DNA of 5,222 bases from CAZSGN01 sp964606415 (GTDB lineage Bacteria; Bacteroidota; Bacteroidia; Bacteroidales; JBBRXJ01): positions 1-5,222 of the forward strand of contig CAZSGN010000209.1 in NCBI GenBank assembly GCA_964606415.1, in the 5' to 3' direction. The notes under the pieces were generated by a model. That model saw only the letters and a program-made list of their open reading frames with translations, ran no database searches and was not told the origin of the DNA. Position 1 is the first letter of the stretch; every line of letters starts with the position of its first letter. The translations under genes were made by a program, and so were the position numbers. Of the stretch, positions 1 through 5,222 are shown piece after piece.

Positions 1-215
1 TAAAATCAGTAATTTATGTACTTTGCCTTATAAGTTGACTGTATTCCCGACATAAAAATGCGACATTATATTTTGATGCGGATCAGGAGTTCTGAATATA
101 CAGTTTGAAAAAAACCGGAATCATATAATATGCATGATAATCTACTGGCTACTAACCATGGCTTATTTTTAAAAATCCACTATCAAGTCAAAGAAAATCA
201 GGGGGGCTTTAGTTA
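1..215. other. Non-coding left edge, downstream of the minus-strand gene
   Basis: I see no convincing gene here on either strand. The stretch lies 3' of the minus-strand gene that ends at 216. It contains a perfect 12-bp AT-only palindrome at 165-176 (ATTTTTAAAAAT) and a run of six G at 200-205. Neither forms a classical GC stem followed by a T run, so I do not call a terminator. Confidence 0.5.
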
Positions 216-1256
216 TTATGGTTTTGTGATTTGAAAATAATGTGGATATTCATCCCTTAGATATTGCTTTTCCTTGTTTTTAAGAAGGACATAATCAATT
301 TCTCCTGATCCCTTTGTCCTGAACCAGATCCTTTTGATCATTCCTATGGGATTAGAGAAATTTTGCGATAGAACTTGTTTGCCGTTGAGAAATATATTTG
401 CCGTTTCCTCTTTGACTATTAGTTTAATTGTTTGCCATTCATCCATATCCACGGAAAATGGTTGCATATCCATGTTTTTTTCTGTAATGATTATTTCACT
501 GATGACTTGTTTTAAAATGTAGGGTTGTCTCTCATTTGCAATATGAATATCAAAGATGCCATCTTCCCCCCATATACCAAAATGGACGGTTCCTGTATAA
601 AAAAGATTTTTGGTTTCTTTGTTGCGAACTCTTGCTTCAGCTTCGAAATAGTTGCCGTTTATTTCGTAATTCTGCATGTTGTAAAACCCAAGATAGTACG
701 TTTGATCTGTTTTAAATCCCAGGTCGGAGATTCTATCTGTTGATATGCTTAACTTGTTTTTTACTGAATCAGGTTTAAGGTATTTTAAATCTTCTATGCT
801 TGTGTAGCATGTTGAAAGACAGCCACTTGTCTTGGTGTATATGTTGATGGATTTAATCTTTTGATCACCGGCCATCAGATGTACTTGCGCATATCCGGGG
901 AGTAAATAGGTATAACTGATACTTCCTTTGTTAGATTTAACGGTTGTGCTTTCAAGGTAATCCGGTTTAATTGAAATGTTTTCTGTTTTCAGACCTTTCA
1001 AATTATAGTGTATTGTAAAATGATGGGGAGGTTTATCTGTCTGGTTGTCACAATAAAATTCGATGTTTGCTGCTTGATAATCAGGTTCTGTTGAGCGAAA
1101 AAAGAAATAGTATAAGGAAAAGGTTGCAACTATCAGAAGCAGCGTTAAAGGTATGATGATAGACTTCTTATTATTACGACGTATATTATTTGACAGAATG
1201 CGATCGCGTAGATGCCTTCTTTTTGAAACCTTAAATTCTTTCCGTAAAAAGTCTTC
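216..1256 (-). CDS. C-terminal fragment: membrane helix plus PKD-like and LamG-like domains (no proper start)
   Basis: This is the part downstream of the amber codon, in the same frame. It begins EDFLRKEFKV and runs to TAA at 216-218. There is no ATG or GTG in frame between the TAG and the membrane helix. The first TTG is at 1001, already past the helix, so starting there would give a 261-residue protein with no anchor or signal peptide. I therefore regard a separate start at 1001 as an artefact, and the segment as the remainder of the 1505-216 gene. The last 140 or so residues alternate hydrophobic and polar positions as in a beta-sandwich, and include EWQTIKLIVKEETANIFLNG and a late GSGEIDYVLL strand typical of concanavalin-like folds. 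Four Cys lie in the outer part, at about full-frame residues 152, 229 and 233 plus one cytoplasm-proximal uncertainty; C229 and C233 are close together (CLSTC). Confidence 0.55.
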   Translation of the reverse strand, partial: EDFLRKEFKVSKRRHLRDRILSNNIRRNNKKSIIIPLTLLLIVATFSLYYFFFRSTEPDYQAANIEFYCDNQTDKPPHHFTIHYNLKGLKTENISIKPDYLESTTVKSNKGSISYTYLLPGYAQVHLMAGDQKIKSINIYTKTSGCLSTCYTSIEDLKYLKPDSVKNKLSISTDRISDLGFKTDQTYYLGFYNMQNYEINGNYFEAEARVRNKETKNLFYTGTVHFGIWGEDGIFDIHIANERQPYILKQVISEIIITEKNMDMQPFSVDMDEWQTIKLIVKEETANIFLNGKQVLSQNFSNPIGMIKRIWFRTKGSGEIDYVLLKNKEKQYLRDEYPHYFQITKP

Positions 1257-1505
1257 CTAATTTTCATAACCTATAAAAATGGCAAGGGTGTCTTTGGTGT
1301 AAGGACTTTGTTTGCCTTTGTAATTGAGTCTTCCCCAGAACCTTTTAAGTGTGTTGTGGCTTAATTTGGTTCCGGTCTCTTTCTCAATTTGTGCACTTAA
1401 TTTCTTAAAGTGGTTATGAGTCCAATGGCTGCTATCTTCCCAGTTAATTTTCTTTTCAATCAGATCACAGCAACGCTTATAGTATGTTGAATCGGCTTGA
1501 TTCAT
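1257..1505 (-). CDS. 82-residue N-terminal fragment (helical, putative DNA-binding-like domain)
   Basis: This is the part upstream of the amber codon. It starts at ATG 1505 (MNQADSTYYKRCC) and ends GYEN-TAG. It contains the helical module, including LSHNTLKRFWGRL at about residues 49-61, which I associate with the N-termini of many uncharacterised Bacteroidota proteins. If translation stops at the TAG, the product is a small, basic, soluble cytoplasmic protein without the membrane anchor or the outer domains. It loses the final part of its own module, because the GYxxWxxF motif is cut at the Trp position. A stable, functional standalone protein is therefore doubtful. The start lies about 40 bases downstream of a good -7 promoter element, and there is no Shine-Dalgarno sequence. 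Confidence 0.6.
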   Translation of the reverse strand: MNQADSTYYKRCCDLIEKKINWEDSSHWTHNHFKKLSAQIEKETGTKLSHNTLKRFWGRLNYKGKQSPYTKDTLAIFIGYEN

Positions 1506-1545
1506 AAATGGATTAACAATGGATATGTTTGTTTCTTATTATTGA

Positions 1546-1553
1546 CAAATTTA
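1546..1553 (-). promoter_or_regulatory. Candidate Bacteroidota -7 promoter element for the minus-strand gene
   Basis: The minus strand reads TAAATTTG, a perfect match to the Bacteroidota sigma-ABfr -7 consensus TAnnTTTG. It is the only perfect match I found between the two genes. It lies 41 bases upstream of the ATG at 1505, giving a plausible leader of about 35 bases. The -33 element is weak: about 22 bases further upstream there is only a TTTTC in place of TTTG. The assignment rests on motif and position. Confidence 0.45.
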
Positions 1554-1652
1554 AGACAATAAATTTATTATTGCTGAAAAGAAATTAAATTTATTGGTTC
1601 TCCCACTAATTTAATGAAAGCTTGCAATTTGTTTATTGTGGATAAAACCCAA

Positions 1653-1672
1653 ATTGAGCGATTCCGCTCAAT
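1653..1672. repeat. Perfect 8-bp inverted repeat with 4-base loop
   Basis: ATTGAGCG at 1653-1660 and CGCTCAAT at 1665-1672 are exact reverse complements around ATTC. The arms carry the few GC pairs in an AT-rich region, so the symmetry is conspicuous. No gene ends here and no T run follows directly, so a terminator is unlikely. It could be an operator for a dimeric regulator or a hairpin in the leader of the tricorn-homologue transcript. Confidence 0.6.
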
Positions 1673-1674
1673 CG

Positions 1675-1715
1675 ATTAAGTAAGGTGATTTTTCACTTCG
1701 TTTAAATCACTTAAT
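1675..1715. repeat. Imperfect inverted repeat with two alternative pairings
   Basis: GTGATTT at 1685-1691 pairs with AAATCAC at 1704-1710. The stem can continue with ATTAA at 1675-1679 against TTAAT at 1711-1715, leaving a 5-base bulge. A competing short hairpin is possible: GTGA at 1685-1688 against TCAC at 1693-1696. The sequence TCACTT occurs twice, at 1693-1698 and 1707-1712, and either copy can pair with the same left arm. It sits two bases after the 1653-1672 hairpin. Its function is unknown. Confidence 0.45.
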
Positions 1716-1843
1716 TTAGGTCTATGTAAAATCTTATTATTCTGTTATAAGTTCAGGTCCCAGGTTTGAGAATTTTTTTCTTTTGTGCTATGAGTCATGG
1801 TTAAGGGAATATTTATTATATTCGTGTAAAATACAGATTTGCT

Positions 1844-1897
1844 ATGAGATATTTATTTATTATGATCTTGTTTTTGGGAGTCTTTTTTTCGAAGGCT
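1844..1897 (+). other. Signal peptide of the tricorn homologue
   Basis: Residues 1-18 comprise a short n-region (MRY), a hydrophobic core (LFIMILFLGVFF) and a small-residue cleavage site (S16-K17-A18, then A19-D20). There is no lipobox Cys, so Sec export with signal peptidase I cleavage is expected. Archaeal tricorn is cytosolic, so export marks a different role. Confidence 0.8.
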
Positions 1898-4800
1898 GCC
1901 GATTCTGATACACGGTTAATGCGGTTCCCTGCTATAAATGGCGACCAGGTTGTTTTTTCTTATGCCGGGGATTTATATACGGTTGATGCTGAAGGAGGAA
2001 CAGCCCGGCGGCTTACTTCACATGCCGGTTACGAAATGTTTCCCCGCTTTTCTCCTGATGGTCAGTGGATTGCTTTTACTGCTCAATACGATGGAAATAC
2101 CGAAGTTTATAAAATACCTGCTGAAGGAGGGAGGCCTGAGAGGTTAACCTATACAGCAACCCTTAGTAGGGATGATATCTCTGACCGTATGGGGCCTAAT
2201 AATATTGTGATGGGATGGACGCCGGATGGTAAACATATTATTTACCGGTCAAGAAGGTACTCATTCAATTCTTTTATTGGGCAATTATTTCTTGTGCCTG
2301 CAGAAGGTGGTTTATCTAGTCAGATTCCACTCTCAGAAGGTGGTTTTTGCTCATATGATTCCTCAGGTGAGAAACTAGCCTTTAATAAAGTTTTTAGGGA
2401 GTTCAGAACTTGGAAATATTATAGAGGAGGAATGGCTGATGATATATGGATATATGACAAGGTTAATGATACTGTTTCGACAATAACCTCTTCCGAACAT
2501 CAGGATATCATTCCTATGTGGCATGAAAATACCATTTATTTCCTTTCTGACAGGGAATGGACCATGAATCTTTATGCCTATGATTTTGAAAAAGATTCTG
2601 TTATAAAAAAAACAAATTTTAATGATTTTGATATTAAATTTCCTTCTCTCGGTGAGGATCGTATTATCTTTGAAAAAGGTGGTTTTATATATGTTTATGA
2701 TATAGAGCAAGATAAAATCAAAAAGTTAACCATTAATATTCCGAACGATTTTCTTTATTCCCGTGCCACTCAAATTGATGCTTCTGAAGATATTATGGAT
2801 GCTTCGCTCTCACCCAATGGTACTCGTATTGCAATTAGCGCCAGGGGCGATGTCTACTCTGTTCCTTCAGATAATGGTTTTACCCGGAACCTAACCCGTT
2901 CATCGGGCGTACATGACCGGAATGCTTCCTGGTCTCCTAATGGTAAATATATTGCATACTTTTCGGATAAAAGTGGAGAAGATGAGTTATACATCTGTGA
3001 CCCCAAAGGTGAAAATCCCCCGGTTCAATTAACGGAAGGGGATGAAGTGTATAAATTCTCCCTGGAATGGTCTCCCGATAGCAAAAAAATTCTTTGGAAT
3101 GACCGCGATTTTAATTTGAAATATGTAAATATTGAAAGCAAGGAAGTATTCCTTGTGGATCAGGCCGAAAGGAACCAAATCGAACATTTTGAATGGTCGC
3201 CTGACAATAAATGGATCACATACTCTAAATTACTTGAAAAAGGCATGGAACAGGTCTTTCTTTATAATACCGAAAAGGAAAAACATTTTCCGGTAACGGA
3301 TCCATGGTATCATTCTACTAATCCTGTTTTTGATAAGCAGGGAAAGTTCTTGTTTTTTACTTCCGAGCGGGATTTTGATCCGGTGTTTAGCCAGATAGAA
3401 TGGAATTATGCTTATGTCGATATGAGCCGGATCTATTTTATTCCTCTGGCTAAAGATACACCTGACCCTTTTGCGTTGGAAAATGATGAGGTGGATGAAG
3501 AGGATGAAGAGGATGAAGAAGAAAATGAAGAAAATGAAGAAAATGAAGACGAGGAACAGGAGATGAAGGTTGATGTTGAACAAATTAATAGCCGGGTGAT
3601 TGACCTTCCTGTGAAAGCATCTAACTATTTTAATTTGTATGCTGATGGAATGAAGATTTATTATTATGAGAAGTCAACGGTTAATAATGGTATATCCATT
3701 AAGATGTATGATATGGATGAGGAGGAAGAAGTATTGATCGGCAAAGGTATGCGCTTTCGTTTTTCTCCTGATGGTGAAAAAATGTTGATTAAAAAAGATA
3801 AAAAATTAATGGTGATTGATCCTCCGGATTCTGAAATTTCTTTCTCGGATCCGGTTGACTTGTCAGGAATGGAAACTTGGGTTGATTATAAAGACGAATG
3901 GACACAAATTTTCCAGGAGGCATGGCGGCAGATGCGTGACTTTTTCTACGTGGAAAATATGCATGGCCTCGATTGGGAGGCTGTGCGTGAGAAATATGAA
4001 GTTTTCTTACCTTATGTTCATCATCGTGATGATTTAAATTATATGATTGGTGAGATGATCGGCGAACTGAATGCCGGCCATGCATATATCAATAGTGGTG
4101 ACAGGCCTGATGTTGAACGTATTCATACAGGCCTCTTGGGGGCCCGGCTGGATAAGCATGAGTCCGGGTATTTTAAAATTACCCGGATACTTGATGGTAA
4201 TAACTGGGAAGATGCCCGTCGTTCACCTCTAAAGGCTGTTGGCCTGGACATTAATGAAGGCGATTATATCTTATCTGTCAATGGACAAGATACCAGAGAA
4301 GTGAAAAACTTTTATCGTTTAATGGTTGGTAAGGCTGGTAAACAGGTAGCTATAACGGTTAATGACCAGCCTTCGCCTAAAGGGGCGCATCAGGAACTTA
4401 TTAAGCCTTTAAAAGAAGAAGAATCTCTGTATTATCATAATTGGGTGAAAGAGAATATTCGACAAGTCAATGAAGCTACTGACGGGCAGGTAGGATATGT
4501 TCATATTCCTGATATGTTGAAAAGTGGATTGAACCAGTTTGTTAGGAATTATTATCCCCAATTGACCAAAAAAGGACTGATCATTGATGACCGGGGAAAT
4601 GGCGGGGGAAATGTCAGCCCGATGATTGTTGAGAGATTGAGGCGTGAGGTAATGTTTTATGCGGTTAGGAGAGGAGCTAAAGAGGCAAGGCCTAAGCCGG
4701 AGGATGCTTTTAGTGGGCATATGGCATTGCTTATTAATGAGTTTTCTGCTTCTGATGGTGATCTTTTTGCTCATGCTTTTAAGCAACATGAGATGGGGCC

Positions 4801-5122
4801 TGTTATTGGTACCCGGACTTGGGGTGGGGTGGTTGGCATCTACGGTTCTCTGCCCTTTATTGACGGCAGCACAAGTTTAAGGAAGCCGGAAGTTGCTCAT
4901 GTTCATAAAAAAACCGGTGAATGGATTATTGAGGGGGAAGGTGTGGAACCGGATATCAAAGTTATTAATAACCCCCGCGAACAATATAAAGGTAATGACC
5001 AGCAACTGCAACGTGCTATTGATGAGGTGATGAAAAAGATAGAGCAGGATCCTGTACAAAAACCTCCAATGCCTGATCCCCCTGTAAAAACTAATCCCCG
5101 CTCAGGAGAAAAGGACGATTAG
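1844..5122 (+). CDS. Tricorn protease homologue, exported S41-family serine peptidase with propeller and PDZ domains
   Basis: This 1092-residue protein matches the length and layout of tricorn protease (MEROPS S41B), which trims peptides in Thermoplasma. Residues 1-18 form a signal peptide (hydrophobic core, SKA/AD cleavage), so this version should act in the periplasm. Seven PD40-type propeller motifs (xWSPDG-like) are visible near residues 69, 125, 322, 363, 409, 451 and 640, spread over two beta-propellers (about 20-310 and 315-675). Residues 680-760 form the first catalytic subdomain with His746 (GELNAGHAY). Residues 761-850 are PDZ-like (GLDINEGDYILSVNGQD). The C-terminal catalytic subdomain carries GNGGG at 918-922 (oxyanion region), nucleophile Ser970 in SASDGD, and Glu1030 in IIEGEG. 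These correspond to tricorn His746, Ser965 and Glu1023. Tricorn Ser745 is Gly745 here, and the Asp that sets basic P1 preference is not conserved. An acidic loop at 546-573 interrupts the second propeller. The tail is Pro-rich. The ATG at 1844 is chosen because it gives a clean signal peptide; an upstream in-frame ATG at 1790 is followed by a stop. The catalytic assignment is strong; the substrate is inferred. Confidence 0.95.
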   Translation: MRYLFIMILFLGVFFSKAADSDTRLMRFPAINGDQVVFSYAGDLYTVDAEGGTARRLTSHAGYEMFPRFSPDGQWIAFTAQYDGNTEVYKIPAEGGRPERLTYTATLSRDDISDRMGPNNIVMGWTPDGKHIIYRSRRYSFNSFIGQLFLVPAEGGLSSQIPLSEGGFCSYDSSGEKLAFNKVFREFRTWKYYRGGMADDIWIYDKVNDTVSTITSSEHQDIIPMWHENTIYFLSDREWTMNLYAYDFEKDSVIKKTNFNDFDIKFPSLGEDRIIFEKGGFIYVYDIEQDKIKKLTINIPNDFLYSRATQIDASEDIMDASLSPNGTRIAISARGDVYSVPSDNGFTRNLTRSSGVHDRNASWSPNGKYIAYFSDKSGEDELYICDPKGENPPVQLTEGDEVYKFSLEWSPDSKKILWNDRDFNLKYVNIESKEVFLVDQAERNQIEHFEWSPDNKWITYSKLLEKGMEQVFLYNTEKEKHFPVTDPWYHSTNPVFDKQGKFLFFTSERDFDPVFSQIEWNYAYVDMSRIYFIPLAKDTPDPFALENDEVDEEDEEDEEENEENEENEDEEQEMKVDVEQINSRVIDLPVKASNYFNLYADGMKIYYYEKSTVNNGISIKMYDMDEEEEVLIGKGMRFRFSPDGEKMLIKKDKKLMVIDPPDSEISFSDPVDLSGMETWVDYKDEWTQIFQEAWRQMRDFFYVENMHGLDWEAVREKYEVFLPYVHHRDDLNYMIGEMIGELNAGHAYINSGDRPDVERIHTGLLGARLDKHESGYFKITRILDGNNWEDARRSPLKAVGLDINEGDYILSVNGQDTREVKNFYRLMVGKAGKQVAITVNDQPSPKGAHQELIKPLKEEESLYYHNWVKENIRQVNEATDGQVGYVHIPDMLKSGLNQFVRNYYPQLTKKGLIIDDRGNGGGNVSPMIVERLRREVMFYAVRRGAKEARPKPEDAFSGHMALLINEFSASDGDLFAHAFKQHEMGPVIGTRTWGGVVGIYGSLPFIDGSTSLRKPEVAHVHKKTGEWIIEGEGVEPDIKVINNPREQYKGNDQQLQRAIDEVMKKIEQDPVQKPPMPDPPVKTNPRSGEKDD
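3494..3550 (+). repeat. In-frame 9-bp tandem repeats encoding an acidic loop
   Basis: Three units of gatgaaga(g/a) (3494-3520, encoding DEE x3) are followed by one gaa codon and three units of aatgaaga(a/c) (3524-3550, encoding NEE, NEE, NED). All units keep the reading frame. They form the core of a highly acidic segment, about residues 546-573, inside the second propeller region. The second block looks like a diverged expansion of the first (gat to aat). Confidence 0.85.
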
Positions 5123-5132
5123 TGCTTACGCC

Positions 5133-5161
5133 CCCGGTTTAGTGTTTATAGAAAAAACGGG
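5133..5161 (+). terminator. Weak terminator-like hairpin after the tricorn homologue
   Basis: CCCG at 5133-5136 can pair with CGGG at 5158-5161. The stem extends through TTT (5138-5140) against AAA (5155-5157) after a one-base bulge. It begins 10 bases after the stop codon. Only a short TTTG follows instead of a proper T run, so intrinsic termination here is uncertain. Confidence 0.3.
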
Positions 5162-5222
5162 TTTGAAAATAGATGCACAGATAATGGGCAAAGTTTAATC
5201 TAAGTTCAGAGATTTTTGATAA

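Larger units (their letters stand above)
216..1505 (-). pseudogene. Membrane-anchored PKD/LamG-like protein with helical N-terminal domain, interrupted by in-frame TAG
   Basis: Read as one frame from ATG at 1505 to TAA at 216-218, this is 430 codons with a single internal stop, TAG at 1257-1259 (codon 83). Residues 1-95 are helical and resemble a putative nucleic-acid-binding module common in Bacteroidota proteins, with motifs LSHNTLKRFWG and GYEN-x-EDF. Residues 95-114 are strongly basic (KRRHLRDR, RRNNKK). Residues 115-136 form one hydrophobic helix, predicted to cross the inner membrane with the N-terminus in the cytoplasm. Residues 143-225 look PKD/Ig-like (YTYLLPGYAQVHL). Residues 280-415 look like a LamG/concanavalin-type beta-sandwich (IFLNGKQVL, GSGEIDYVLL). 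From memory, relatives carry Trp at codon 83, so TGG to TAG explains the break. The frame is otherwise open with no frameshift, implying a recent mutation, a sequence error or readthrough. The exact function is unknown; a transmembrane sensor or regulator is inferred from the layout. Confidence 0.75.
1506..1843. other. Divergent intergenic region between the minus-strand gene and the tricorn homologue
   Basis: This 338-base AT-rich region separates two divergent starts and must hold both promoters. I see no open reading frame of note. It contains the -7 element at 1546-1553 for the minus gene and two adjacent inverted repeats at 1653-1672 and 1675-1715. It also has an 8-base direct repeat, GCTATGAG, at 1787-1794 and 1841-1848, the second copy overlapping the tricorn-homologue start. 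No convincing TAnnTTTG promoter precedes the plus-strand gene; the nearest is TATATTCG at 1817-1824, with one mismatch and no -33 partner. Confidence 0.6.

Noticed and set aside
165..176. ATTTTTAAAAAT palindrome as a terminator for the minus-strand gene
   Set aside because: It is purely AT, has no loop and no GC stem; such palindromes are expected by chance in AT-rich DNA.
216..1001. Standalone 261-residue gene starting at TTG 1001
   Set aside because: The same frame is open upstream for 85 more codons with a membrane helix and a domain motif that continues across the TAG, so the TTG is an internal Leu codon rather than a start.
1637..1645. Perfect DnaA-box match on the minus strand (TTATCCACA)
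   Set aside because: It is a single copy with no cluster of boxes, no dnaA/dnaN-type neighbours and no AT-rich unwinding repeats, so it is probably a chance match.
1817..1824. TATATTCG as the -7 promoter element of the tricorn homologue
   Set aside because: It has one mismatch to TAnnTTTG, lacks a TTTG at the right spacing upstream, and would leave a leader of only about 13 bases.
3494..3550. CRISPR-like or mobile-element repeat
   Set aside because: Units are 9 bp, directly abutting and in frame within a gene, with no spacers or flanking target duplications.
3230..3583. Minus-strand 117-codon open frame rich in Phe and Ile
   Set aside because: It is the antisense shadow of the acidic GAA/GAT repeat region of the tricorn homologue; the hydrophobic runs are complements of Glu/Asp/Asn/Lys codons.

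Overview
The window looks like a piece of a Bacteroidota chromosome. The base composition is AT-rich. Neither main gene has a clear Shine-Dalgarno sequence. A TAnnTTTG-type -7 element sits upstream of the minus-strand gene. Both gene families are ones I associate with this phylum. The organism call is inference; no rRNA or other marker is present.

Layout: positions 1-215 hold no recognisable gene. Positions 216-1505 (minus strand) form one long reading frame for a membrane-anchored protein, broken by a single in-frame TAG at 1257-1259. In order it encodes a helical N-terminal domain, a basic linker, one membrane helix, a PKD/Ig-like segment and a LamG/concanavalin-like beta-sandwich. The stop falls where I expect a conserved Trp (GYEN-W-EDF), so the simplest reading is a TGG to TAG nonsense change in an otherwise intact gene. 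Positions 1506-1843 are a divergent intergenic region with a probable minus-strand promoter and two neighbouring inverted repeats. Positions 1844-5122 (plus strand) encode a complete, exported 1092-residue tricorn-protease homologue (peptidase family S41), with propeller repeats, a PDZ domain and recognisable catalytic residues. Positions 5123-5222 are non-coding, with at most a weak terminator-like hairpin.

The two genes are divergently transcribed, and nothing in the sequence shows that they work together. The tricorn homologue probably degrades peptides in the periplasm. The disrupted gene probably encoded a one-piece transmembrane sensor or surface-binding protein of unknown function. The most useful observation here is the interrupted gene. 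Next are the substitutions in the tricorn homologue at positions that matter in archaeal tricorn, and the unexplained inverted repeats between the genes.
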